Assembly: GCA_910591455.2 (NCBI GenBank)
Contig: OU342809.1
Span: forward strand, 9,627,815-9,691,814
Source: Pholis gunnellus
Lineage: Eukaryota > Chordata > Actinopteri > Perciformes > Pholidae
DNA: 64,000 bases
Direction of reading: 5' to 3'
The notes beneath the pieces were generated by a model. It saw only the letters and a program-made list of their open reading frames with translations, searched no databases and had not been told where the DNA came from. A program made the translations under genes and the position numbers. This document shows, piece after piece, positions 53,901 through 63,694 of this stretch (positions are counted from its first letter, which is position 1; the number at the start of each line of letters is the position of its first letter).

Positions 53901-54443
53901 TGATTGATGGGTGTCTCTGTGGGTTTACTCTCTCCTCCTCTCTGCTCGTCGCTCACACTTTCTACTGACTTTCAGATTCTGTATTACAGTCAATTCCCAT
54001 TATTGCTTGCAAACCTCCCCGTTTGTCATGCATTTTCGTTGAATTCAATGCCGAATCTAATGCCTCATAGTTCGCACTGTGTGCCCGTCTCATGTGCACT
54101 CACCATAGCAGGGAATCAGCGTCCCGTTGTGTCCGCTGTCCGGGTGCAGCTTGTTGCCTTCGGGTGGAGTTTTGCAGGTCGGTCGCTGCATGAAGAGCTG
54201 GTATTTGTTGAAGGTGCTGTCCTCAGCGCCATCCAACGAGTGGCACTCCGGCTGGAAAGGACTCCGGGACTTCTCTCCATAAGCCTGTACTTTACCCGGA
54301 ATGAACGTGGGGCTGTATTTGGGTTCAGTGGTCGGGAAAGTCCTGAACGGGTTCGCCTGGTGATCCCTACCTTGCGCAGTAGACGTGCTATAATATGAAT
54401 CCATCGATGTCATATCGCAGTATGAGACGCACGCTGCGTTCAT
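38652..54443 (-). CDS. alx4: Aristaless-like homeobox 4, complete coding region in four exons
   Basis: Joined - strand exons: 54443-54104, 45615-45302, 39691-39563, 38972-38652. They encode 367 residues; human ALX4 is about 411 and has a longer Pro/Gln-rich N-terminal half. The N-terminus begins MNAACVSYCDMTSMDSYY. The paired-like homeodomain is at residues 173-232 (starting KRRNRTTFTSYQLEELE), with R5, F8, W48, Q50 and N51 present. The C-terminal OAR motif is at about 344-361 and the protein ends KEHSAAISWAT, an ALX4 signature. It is a nuclear transcription factor that binds TAAT-type palindromes, often as a dimer. In vertebrates it patterns craniofacial and limb mesenchyme, and human mutations cause parietal foramina and frontonasal dysplasia. 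The homeodomain is split between positions 46 and 47, the classical paired-class intron site. No break is visible. The a or b ohnolog is unresolved. Confidence 0.97.
39030..39370. repeat. Dispersed repeat filling much of alx4 intron 3
   Basis: The 590-base intron carries CAGCACCAAACAGCAGACAG, followed by AGCTGATGAACTC and GCTAAAGAGACAGATATTTC. These words are familiar to me from a percomorph dispersed repeat. There is no coding potential. Recognition is from memory, without alignment. Confidence 0.4.
39563..39691 (-). CDS. alx4: alx4 exon 3 (recognition helix and linker)
   Basis: Acceptor tttctttgcag and donor gtaaag flank 43 codons. The exon opens with the DNA-recognition helix VWFQNRRAKWRKRER and continues with the strongly conserved QVRTHFSTAYELPLLTR segment. 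Confidence 0.97.
41777..41829. repeat. Two adjacent inverted repeats
   Basis: GACTGATGAG (41777-41786) pairs perfectly with CTCATCAGTC (41798-41807) over an 11-base loop. Directly next to it, 41806-41829 is a 24-base near-palindrome centred on TTTCTAGAAA with two mismatched positions. Both lie in alx4 intron 2. Confidence 0.75.
44755..45010. mobile_element. Diverged hAT-like repeat fragment
   Basis: CACTGGTATCGGATCGGTAC, then GCAGCCGATACTCAAA and GGACTGAAAAAGTTGGAT, is a diverged copy of the tail of a teleost hAT non-autonomous family with GATCGGTAC/CCGATAC arrays. The 171-codon - strand frame over this region (44647-45162) is a shadow of the repeat. Assignment is from memory. Confidence 0.5.
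45302..45615 (-). CDS. alx4: alx4 exon 2 (homeodomain positions 1-46)
   Basis: The acceptor reads cttacag and the donor gtgagg. Two bases complete the split Gly codon, followed by 104 codons. It contains the acidic linker ESNKGKKRRNRTTF and homeodomain helices 1 and 2, and ends LTEARVQ. Confidence 0.97.
45677..45958. mobile_element. MITE with TTAAAGG termini next to alx4 exon 2
   Basis: The left end is TTAAAGGAGCCC at 45677, and the right end reads TTAAAGGGTCTC on the opposite strand from 45958. The interior contains GCATTATGGGAAATGTAGGA and CATCTCAGCCTCTGCTGCAT, recalled from a widespread teleost repeat. It is 282 bases long, has no ORF, and lies 61 bases from the exon 2 acceptor. Confidence 0.55.
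47757..48180. mobile_element. Two converging partial copies of the 35294-type repeat
   Basis: 47765-47900 resembles the left half of the 35294-35628 element in the same direction (TTGACATTTTGGGAA and ATACCACTTTCATGTCTG). 47970-48175 resembles its middle and right part in reverse complement (GTGACGTTTAGAGGTGCTGG, GACAAGCCAGCTGTTTC, GGCGGTAGCTTCA). The pair is therefore head-to-head. Confidence 0.5.
54104..54443 (-). CDS. alx4: alx4 exon 1 coding part (codons 1-113 plus one base)
   Basis: The ATG is at 54443-54441 and the donor gtgagt begins at 54103, a phase 1 junction that completes a Gly codon. The start was chosen because MNA.CVSYCD matches the ALX4 N-terminus. The frame stays open upstream to another ATG at 54578, but that extension has no family resemblance. 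The exon encodes the low-complexity N-terminal region, including TCKTPPEG. Confidence 0.93.
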
Positions 54444-55789
54444 ACCTAAAAAAGTTATATTAAAAAAAATCCAAACGGTTCTTCTTTCCCTCCCCTTCTC
54501 TAGACAGCAGATAAGCTCCCCAAAATTCTCATGCACTGACAAACTCACTCTGACGCGCTCATGCAAACACACTCTCACGCTGCCGCATCTGGGACTGGTT
54601 ACAAAATGAATCAGATGTTTTCCAGAGACTGCAGACTGAACAAATGCTAAAAGCCCCCTGAAGGTTTGTCGGGGTAAAGAGAAATGCCTTGCTCAAACTG
54701 ATGCCGCCTCAGTAGCCCAGTGTATCTGACACACACTCAATCACACACACACATACACACACTCCACACACACGCAGCACTCCGACCTTCAGGCTCCACA
54801 CACATCTGAAGTATAGGCCCACACCGAGCTCCAGCCCGCGCTATTATGCAGCCTGTCGAAATGGGAGGTCAAGCTCAGAAGGGGGGAAAGCTTTTTTGGG
54901 AAACACGCGGGAGACACAACACATGACATTAATGTAATTAGAGGATGAATATAACGTCTTTGATTCCTGCTGCTATGACTGAGAACCCAAACCTCTGGCT
55001 TTCGTTTCTTTATATCAATCTTAAAGGCATTTAAAGTGTTGTTTCCATCTATGGAGCCACACTCTGTTATTGTCATGTGTGTGTAAGGAAAATCTAATTT
55101 ATGTTTTCTTTGCCTCTTGCATGCAGAAAGAGGACCTTTAGAATTAACTGTAATTGAAAGGATCAAGCTGGGATTTTGAACCAAAAACAGCGCTTAAAGT
55201 AAACCGATGATGAGCTTAAAAATGTAATAAATATTTTCTTATGCTATTTGTTTTAGAGACCCACATTAAACCAAACGATTAACAGTCAGAGTCTGTCATT
55301 GCGGATATATCTACTTATAATGGTGGAAATTTAGAGCCCATCACAGCAACAAACTTTTAGCCTGCAATTTAAGAATTGGCTACATAATATTAAATTAATT
55401 AAAAACCATTAAGCCAGTGATACTCATTGAAATACTTGGCTTCGTGTTCACAATAAGACGCCGCGCCAGCAATTCGCCTTTTCTTGGCTATACAAATCTG
55501 AATTAAAGCGGAAATAGTTTTTCAGTAAACAATGAGCTTTTAGTAGCTAAACTGGATAAATTATCGCAAATCCTCGTCCTTAATTTTCTTAATTATTGAG
55601 ATGTGTAGGTGATAAATGAGGAAATAGCCTGTAATTTTAAAGCTTTTGATTATTGTAGAATTGTTGTTAATTGCCACGCCTGAATTATATTTTAAAGGAT
55701 GAAACGAAATATTTCTTTCACGTGTTTTAACTGTTGTCAGGCCTGAATGCTGCAGATTAATTCAGTATAAATGCTAAGTTTTCACTCCG

Positions 55790-55792
<3 letters not shown>

Positions 55793-55848
<56 letters not shown>
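55793..55848. repeat. (TC)n microsatellite
   Basis: About 28 uninterrupted TC units, 1.35 kb upstream of the alx4 start codon. Confidence 0.97.
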
Positions 55849-55851
<3 letters not shown>

Positions 55852-56179
55852 CTCGTATTTTCCGTCATAATTAACTTATTTATTATGACTCGAGACATAA
55901 CTCGTGTCTTCTCGCTGTTACCCAACATAAAGTCGGCCACATCTGCAGTCCAACTTCGCAGGAGGATGATTACACTTCTTAATAACAGATAAAAATGATA
56001 CAAACGGTGAAAATCCTAAATTTTATTTTGAAATGCTGTTTTCCCAGAAGCAATACTCTTTAAGCACCTATTACGTGTCTCACTGTCAGGAGGTCACAAT
56101 TTCGAAGTTTAATTGCTCAGTAAAAAATAAATAAATAAATGAAACAAATAAAAAACGTTATTTACGGTTTTGGGCCTAG

Positions 56180-56195
56180 TGCACGTGCACGTGCA
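56180..56195. promoter_or_regulatory. 16-bp palindrome of overlapping CACGTG E-boxes
   Basis: TGCACGTGCACGTGCA is a perfect palindrome with two CACGTG cores, which are class B bHLH and USF/Myc-type sites. It lies about 1.7 kb upstream of the alx4 ATG. A regulatory role is inference. Confidence 0.3.
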
Positions 56196-58084
56196 GTCTC
56201 GGTGTAGTCTCGTTCACCGCCGGAACCTCTCTCGCTGTGAAAGTATTCGTTAACGAGACTTTTGACTATATTCTTCATTGTTTATGAGAACATGTCTGCT
56301 GTTAATAGCTATTTCTAGTACAACGTAATGAGTTTAACTTTGGCTGCGACCCCAACTTTTGTTTACTCATATGTTTTATGTTGCGGCTTTTATGAGGAGA
56401 TGTTAGACATATTTTAATTGTATTCCCTGTTATCCGCTGCAGTTTATTTCATTCGATTGTATGCATTCATATCCGTTGATAAGTAAATGATTTATCTGTA
56501 TATCAATATCATTATGTGTGATTGAGACAAGCAGAGACATGCCAGCTCTTTATTTGTACATTTTACTGTTTTCAAAGGAACTTAGTGAAACATTTCTATT
56601 TCTTTGCTTTAGCAGCATGTTGATATGGCCTTTGACTTTTAAATAATCTCTTATTATTAAAATGATAACAGCTTTCACAATGTCCTCAAACATTTGGTGT
56701 CGATATGATGATATTTATTTTCACTTGCATATCATATGCAGGCTCCAAAGATAAGAAATAAAGGGAGACTATGAATTGGAATTGTTTTGCTTCTTTCCTC
56801 CCTTGCTTCCTTTTACTGCAGGAAAAGCTGAGACAAACATTTTAAAATGAAAGTGTCACGGTAAAGAAACTATAAATTTCAAGTTGAAGGTTGTCACACA
56901 GCGAAACAATCAAGAATGACAGGCTTTGAGTGCAGCCTAGGCCTCCCTTAACATAAACCACTCCGCTGCTACAGGCTAAAGTCTCAGCTGTCACAGATAT
57001 ACATCACTCATGCATGGCATTCTCTCTAAAAGGTTTCCACTAAATGGCAACTTGTCTGTTTAGCTGCCAGCAGGAAGCATGTCCAGGTATTCACTGCTGA
57101 GGGGATGGGCTCAGCACTGATGCAGCAGCTCAGAGCCTCTGGGGTTTATGTTGGCACAGGCCTCCATGTGTATCGGCAGCAGGGTCCCTGAAGCTCCTCT
57201 GGCTATGGGTTTCTTATGAGAGGCGTGGCGGTGCGGGTAATGGGCTGGAGAAGGAGCTGTAGGTTAGACTTCATGTCTCAGCAATGCCATGTTCAGTTTG
57301 GTTGTGGGAAAGGCCAGGCATGGGAGATGGGAAACACGTAGCCTGTATCTTGTTGTTATGGGAACATTATGTTGAAATAGCATTTTTGTAAAAACAGCAC
57401 ATCAAAGTCTGTAGGAGCAAATCCCCAAAGAAGACTTGTTTTTTCATAACTTTGATATGTTTAGCTTTTGGAATGGGTGGTTGTATAAAAATATTTTATT
57501 GCAAAATACTTTTTTTTTGGTTGGTGTTTGGAGCCTCCTCAAAACCAAAACTAGTGACAATGCTTCTCCAAAAGGGACAGTGTCTGCTTTATCGCATGTA
57601 TGCTACAAATAGGTTTTGTCATATGTCTGTCATTCTTAAAGTAAAGAGTACATGCAAAGACTGTTATCTTGGGAGTCATCTCTATACTATTTTTTTTATT
57701 AGTTTGTTGTGCAGATGTCAGTCAGCAGGGACACGTTACAGCAGTAAGAACCCTTAATAGAAACTGGAGTTGGACTTGAACCTGTTTCCTACAATGCCCA
57801 GTCTCATAGATGGGAATTTTAAGTAATCAGAGGAATGTTGGGAATTCATAACCCAACTTATCCCCAAACATCACAGCTGTGGATCAGAGCTCACTCTGTC
57901 ATTTGTCCCAAAGTCTATTTCAGGGTGCCGTCTATCTGTGCCTTCTATGCATGGCTGCAGGAATCCCTGCAGTAGCAGTGTCCAAGTCCATCTTAAAACA
58001 ACACTCACATTTCAATCACGGTGCAATCGCATCGATCAGTGTAATTGTTCCTAATCTCTAAACAATCTTATGTGATTTTAAGTG

Positions 58085-58375
58085 GCATTCAGACTTGAGA
58101 ACCGATTTGTGTGTGTAGGATTTGGCGGCATCTATTGGTGAGGTTGCAGATTGCAACCAACTAAAACTTCTCCCTTGTGCTAAGTGTGTAGGAGAACTAC
58201 AGTGGCCATTGCTAAAACATGAAAATGCGGATGTCCCTATCTAGAGCCAGTGTTTGGTTTGTCAGTTCTGGGCTACTGTAGAAACATGGCGGACAGCTCT
58301 GGGAAGAGGACCTGCTCCGTGTAGATATAAACGGCTCATTCTAAGGTAGCGAAAACACAATTCTCAGTGTGCATG
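58085..58375. mobile_element. Dispersed teleost repeat copy
   Basis: GTGTGTAGGATTTGGCGGCA, GGTTGCAGATTGCAACCAAC, CTAGAGCCAGTGTTTGGTTT and TGGGCTACTGTAGAAACATG occur in order. I recognise this as an abundant repeat in teleost genomes. No coding potential is visible. A class cannot be assigned from this copy. Confidence 0.55.
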
Positions 58376-59101
58376 TATTTGATTGGCCAACGCAACTCCT
58401 TGCTATGATGCTGAATTGCTTTTCCGCAACATTTTAGTCAGATTTACCCGTTTTATAATGTGAATTCCCTCCTTGAGTTTCCGTGGACAGTGTTTACTTA
58501 CTGAGCCGTGGTGGAGACACAGTAACAGGAGTGGCCTTCACAAGAATCTCTTCACAACCAGTGTAGAGACCAGGAGCAACTTAAGAGATCAAAATCGGTT
58601 CAAATTTACATTTGTGTGTCGCTTCTTTTGACTCATAGCTGCGTATGAAAAATATAGCTCAGGGGTGTGACTTACTGATCACTGATTGTGGATGTGAAGC
58701 GTTGGATTTGTTGTGTATCTTTACATGTAAACAGAGGCAAAAGTCAGTCAAGTTCTTGCATTAATAAGATTATGTTACATCTCCGGTCTCAGCCTATACT
58801 CAGCTGGTCCCATCCACAACAAAACCGTTGCTCCGTTGCCATTGCAACAAAACAGTGAGCCTTGGTGATGTTGCCACAATATTTATCTGCATGCGGTATA
58901 AATGCACAATCCTCCAAACCACACGCATTTTTGTAAACGTAGCCGTACTCACAATCATTCCCACATTACCCGGAATTTAAAAAGTTTGGTCTCTGAATTT
59001 GAGAAACCTCTCACTGTCTCACCTGTGGACAAACCAACTGGTGTTTCCCACTGAGATTTATTCAGGCAGATTATTATTAGAAGAAGGTCTCTGCATCTCT
59101 G

Positions 59102-59103
<2 letters not shown>

Positions 59104-59164
<61 letters not shown>

Positions 59165-59222
59165 GCGTGTGCGTGTGTGTGTGTGCATGCGTGTGTGCAT
59201 GCGTGTGTGCATGCGCGTGTGA
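59104..59222. repeat. (TG)n microsatellite grading into a 12-base repeat
   Basis: A pure GT tract to 59159 is followed by GT/GC variants and three copies of the 12-base unit GTGTGTGCATGC. Confidence 0.95.
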
Positions 59223-59649
59223 GCGAGAGAGAAGAAGAGCGTAAAAGAGACACCAGATTTTTATGTGTAGCTTTAAATTGGTTTCACATGAGCCGGGCAC
59301 ACACTGCATCAGCAGATTCTCTGATCAAATTAAGTCGAGATGAGGGGAGAGAAAAAAGAGGCAGCGGTTGTACTGATGTATAATTCAATAAACAGGACCA
59401 AGCAGGAGCAGACAGAGGGGATGCTGTACTGCCTTCATCTCTCAGCTCTATATCTGGTTTAGCCAAGGACAGTTAACCCATGAGCGGGAGACACACAGGA
59501 GTACACCTCCATCCATCATCACTGCAACAGCAGACACACATATGAAGTGAATATAGATACGTAAAGGACCAAGGAGAGAGTAATATACTGGATCTTAATT
59601 TATTCACCCAAGCAAACTATTTTAAAACCTCTTGTAATCTATATTAACA

Positions 59650-59935
59650 GCGCTGAAAGAATTAGTCGATTATTGAGTAGTCAATCGACCGGAAAACTGT
59701 TTTTAATATTTGAATAATTGTTTTCATTATTTTTCAAACAAAAAACGCTACATTCTCTAGTTCCAGCTTTTAAATTGTGAGGATCGTCTGCTTTTCTTTG
59801 TCTTATGTGATAATATAGTGAATATCTTTAAAGGTTTTGGACTGGTGGTTGGACAAAACAAGCCATTTGAAGATGTCACTTTGCTTTTTGGGATCATTTT
59901 AATCAGCATTATTACCTATTTTCTGACACTTCCAG
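59650..59935. mobile_element. hAT-type non-autonomous element copy
   Basis: The region starts near GAATTAGTCGATTATTGAGT and contains CATTCTCTAGTTCCAGCTTT, CTGCTTTTCTTTGTCTTATG and GGTTGGACAAAACAAGCCAT in the order seen in the teleost repeat that ends CGTTAGTTGCAGCCCT. It is truncated at the right. It is the same family as 36838-37116. Confidence 0.5.
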
Positions 59936-60034
59936 AAATGTATAATGAACTACCTTTTTAGCTCTGCATTTTTTTAGAATTAAGGTTTGGATTATTGCTA
60001 CTATTATCACTCCTGAAGTTATGAGTTATTTATA

Positions 60035-60190
60035 TAGCTGAAACAATTAGTCAACTGAATTTGCAACTTTAGATAATTGATTGTTTCATTGGTTTTTCAA
60101 CTACAAATTCCAAACATTCATTCCTTCAAGCTGCTTAAATGTGGTGATTTGCTGCTATTCAAGAATTAAATTAATCGTTACTTGCAGTAG
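60035..60190. mobile_element. Internally deleted copy of the same hAT-type MITE
   Basis: Both ends are recognisable, GCTGAAACAATTAGTCAACT at the left and TTAAATTAATCGTTACTTGC at the right. Only about 155 bases lie between them, against about 280 or more in the other copies. Confidence 0.45.
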
Positions 60191-60474
60191 GATTATTATT
60201 ACTATTATTACCATTATTCAAGTGATAGAAACAAATACCTCACAACATTGTTGTACCCAGAGAATTGTATCAATGTAGATCAAGCCAGATTCAGATTCTA
60301 CTTGTGTTCTGCAAAATATAATCAAATAAACTTTGAGAGAAAGAAAGTCTTCTATCGCCTTCTATCGCCTCAGAGGAACACTTAATCAATGCACATTACA
60401 AAGGGAGTGTGCTAAAAGTAGATCAAACATTTTACATGTGGAAGCTTGAATGTGGAATATATTTGTCGCTCCAC

Positions 60475-60811
60475 AGTGTTAACATATTCATGGAGGTGCC
60501 TCGCTCTAATAACGCAAAAATTGAAGCAGCACTCATGATTGTTCAAACACAAGACATATGGAAGACTTCAGAGGCCGAGGCTGAACAGTTGTGGACACAT
60601 GCTGCAAATATCGCAAGAGATCACGTACACACAACAGCAATGTTTTCCAAAAGAAGAATCGTTCCAGCTCTGGTGTTAAATGTCTTTATGTTGAGCACTA
60701 TGTTGATTATAGCTATAGGGGGCATCTTCGCCGTGAGCTTGTGGAGGATCAGTCGCCGCAAACGAACACCGGAGATAATGACGATAACTATTCTCTCTGT
60801 TAATGCTGTGC
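60475..60811 (+). pseudogene. Coding-like relic, possibly hAT-superfamily transposase
   Basis: A 153-codon frame (60409-60870) contains AEQLWTHAANIARDH followed by SKRRIVPA. In the frame +2 to it, YVEHYVDYSYRGHLRREL follows directly. The order (LW..A..IA, basic RR, VE.Y....Y...L..EL) resembles a segment of the zinc-finger/hAT transposase-like proteins abundant in fishes, with a frameshift near 60670. There are no catalytic residues and no ends, and the neighbouring repeats are hAT-type MITEs. The resemblance is weak; chance is a real alternative. Confidence 0.3.
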
Positions 60812-63009
60812 AAATTGATTGCAGACAGAAAATGAGCCACTTGCCAAGCATTCTGAAAAGATTAAACTAATATCCTGTAATTTCGACTTCTAATATAGTC
60901 GAAAAAGCCAGATGTGCTTTGTTACCAAATCATCATGCAAAGCAACGATAAAGCCATCGTACGCCACAATTGTACAAGTCTACTACTGAAATTATTGCAT
61001 CCTAATATCTTCCTCATTTTGCTAGCAGTTAAATGCGATTGTAAACTATTTTTAGTGCCAGTAGTTGCTAGCTGCTGGACTACACCTTCTGAACGGTTTC
61101 TTACAAAGACTGACATTCAAGGATGGCCTAATGTGAGTCAAATGCTCTTGGTCTGAAAACAGCACTTGTTGCATTTCCATATACTAAAGTTTATTGTTTA
61201 GCCTAACCGTAAATATTCTTGAACATGGTGACTTTATGTCTTTTTTTCAACAAGGCCAAATTACCTGGACTGATTACAATTGAAACTTGCATCCTATCAG
61301 ATCTTAATGAAATAAGCTTCTGAGGACGGCAGACCTCTCCATGGATATCGGAAGTGTCAATTATTATAATTAAGCCTAACAAGAGTATCCATTTGGGGTA
61401 CATGTCAGGACAGTATTCCTGCAGAGAAATGGCTGTGTTCATCTAATTAGACGCATTACTGCTTGCATTGTATCTAAACAGTATAATTGCCCAATTACAG
61501 TTTACTTAAGTACTTGGTACATTGAACTAAATGAATACACTGATAATTACACTATACTATGAGTTTTAGTCTCTCCTACTCACAATATGTAAGTCATGTT
61601 TAGCTTGAATGTCTGAAATTAATGAAACTTTATTTATAGCATGCGAATCTACGTATATCAGCCGCTACTGTTATCTCAATAGCCAAAAATACGGCAACAT
61701 TATTTTTTTACCCGGGCCTCCGTTTGATACAGTTTTAGTGAGTGTTTGGATTGTAACAGAACACCATGTGTGTGCTGACCCAGCCTGATCTTCCCACAGC
61801 GGTGTCAGGACCAGGCGAGGCGATGTGCGCAGAGATGCAGCACCAAAACAAAACAAACCGGTCTGAGGGAACATGTCTGTCGATCCAGGGTTCAGCACAG
61901 CCACACAGGGCTCAAGGAGGACTCCTATCTAGATGGGGAAAGACATTCCCCTGAAATGAGCTTCTCTGGGATGAAAGCTTTGTGTGAGCTCCCCAGATGA
62001 CCCACGACCCCGTCTGTATTTGTGCAGGGGGGAGCCCTGATCCTGGGTTCTCTGCCTCCCTGCCGGGATCCTGGGGAGTCGGGTTGGGGTGGCCTGACAA
62101 GCCCACCATTCTGCCCTCGGGTGTTTTGCTTTTGGGGTAAAGAGAGATCCTCAGATGAGCCGGCACTGTCGCAGCAGTAACCTTTCACCCCAGGAGTTTC
62201 AGAGGTGGGCCATAGGAGGCCGTTCCTGGAGCGCTGCGCTATCCCATGACATGAGTTTGAAACAAACTAATATTTCAACAAATCTTGAGATCTGTTATCA
62301 GTGGTTTGCTTCAAAACACAGTTTGATGTTTTAATATTGTGTGAAAATCGTATGTATTTCTGAATTCAAATCTCAGTCATGTGATTTTAACATAATGCAG
62401 AGTCAGCATGATATCCACATTTTACTTGCCAGTAGCTGAGCAGAGCCTGGAATGTATCATCAATCTGGGGGCCAGCTCTGGAAAATCAAATCTGTGCGTG
62501 GAGGCGAGGAGAGAAGCTGTCATCAGAAACCTGTTTGCTCCTTTAATGTCTGCCAGCAACGGTGCGCTGACATCATCACACCCAATAGCCTGTGATAAGT
62601 CGCTCGAGGGACGAGAGGAGCAGAAATGCAGCTTCACAGGTCAGAAAAGAAAATCATACCCAAATCTGATATTGATACATTTGAAAAGTAAGGATGCTCA
62701 AAGTTCAACAGCAGCGGTCAATGAGACATGAGCACAGTGTACACATGGACTACGATGGCTAACCTCTGCCCTACCCCTTAGGCTTTGCAGGATGTCAGAG
62801 TCAGCCCCAAACACACCCAATTACAAACAAACACAGATGCCCCCAAATTCCACTTTCACTTGAAACAGTTGGCTGACCCCCCTTTCCCCTCTGTTCAGGT
62901 TACCTCTACCCACTCTCACCCTCGGGCCAACGTTAATCCAATAGAGAGCTCGCTTTAAAGGAGGTTGAACAGGAGGACACTGTGGGTGACTGGTTGACTA
63001 ACCCAGACT

Positions 63010-63035
63010 CCCCCTCCTCCACGTGGAGGAGGGGG
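63010..63035. repeat. 26-bp perfect palindrome centred on CACGTG
   Basis: The left half CCCCCTCCTCCAC is followed without spacer by its exact reverse complement GTGGAGGAGGGGG. The centre is a CACGTG E-box flanked by pyrimidine- and purine-rich arms. Confidence 0.9.
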
Positions 63036-63149
63036 GACACAGGGATAGAGTCCATCTTGACCCGATTGTTACCATGACCCATCCCAGGTTACCTACACTT
63101 CCTTCCATTCCTGCATCAAGACAGTTTACCCTCATAATCAGTTCTATAT

Positions 63150-63430
63150 TTTTCTCCTTGTAAGCGTGTTTCCTAGCTGTTCATCTGAAATCGCTTCATG
63201 GTCTCACCACATATATCTCAGAGCTTCTGACTTCTCACAGCACCAGCCGACCCCTCAGATCCGCTCAGGGCTTTTTCTGTAGTGGCTCTTCGGCTCTGGA
63301 ACAGCCTGCCGGAGGCCAATAGACTCTGATAACGCTTTTAAGATGCACCTTTTATTCTCTGAGCTTTAATTGTGTTTACCTGTTTTTATGTTTTTATCTG
63401 ATTCCCTGGGTTTACATTGTGTCTAAACTT
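63150..63430 (+). mobile_element. 3' remnant of a non-LTR retrotransposon (LINE)
   Basis: Broken frames give LHGLTTYISELLTSH (from 63194), then ADPSDPLRAFSVVALRLWNSLPE (63246 onward), then FKMHLLFSEL (about 63338-63367). The order LNGLAP.YLSELL, ..RAFSVAAPKLWNSLP, FK..LKTHLF is the conserved extreme C-terminus of L2/jockey-like LINE polymerases. At least two frame changes and a stop show that it is dead; 5' truncation is normal for LINEs. Confidence 0.7.
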
Positions 63431-63694
63431 GCTTCTATTTTTATCTTGTTTTATATCCACATCTATGCACACTATATGTCTTCATGCTTGTATGCGTGTA
63501 CATATATGTCTTTATCAATGAAATAAACTCAAAACAAGGAATATAAAAGTGGCATTGTACAACCGTAAAATGTCTCACGATAAAAAAAGCGGGAAAAAAA
63601 TATTTGAATTTCCATCTTTCCCCAAAACACTTTTTATACATCTTGTTCCACTATGGAAAATGTAGAGTGTTATTGATTGAGGCAATCTAGTCTA

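Larger units (their letters stand above)
45616..54103 (-). other. alx4 intron 1
   Basis: This 8.5 kb intron contains a TIR-bearing MITE right beside exon 2 (45677-45958) and two oppositely oriented partial copies of another repeat (47757-48180). The remainder is AT-rich unique sequence with no recognised gene. Alx4 enhancers could lie here, but I cannot show it. Confidence 0.85.

Noticed and set aside
53904..54398. 164-codon + strand open frame
   Set aside because: It is antisense to alx4 exon 1 and has no recognisable protein motifs.
54863..54871. TGGGAGGTC, close to the GLI site TGGGTGGTC, upstream of alx4
   Set aside because: One mismatch in a nine-base site is too common to claim without conservation or binding data.
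55771..56003. Ser/Leu and Arg/Glu repeat proteins
   Set aside because: They are translations of the (TC)n microsatellite.
58955..59383. Cys/Val and His/Thr repeat proteins on both strands
   Set aside because: They are translations of the (TG)n microsatellite.
61670..62190. Cluster of overlapping open frames on both strands in GC-richer sequence
   Set aside because: No protein motif, no coherent splice sites, and the openness is explained by base composition. A non-coding conserved element is possible but unsupported.
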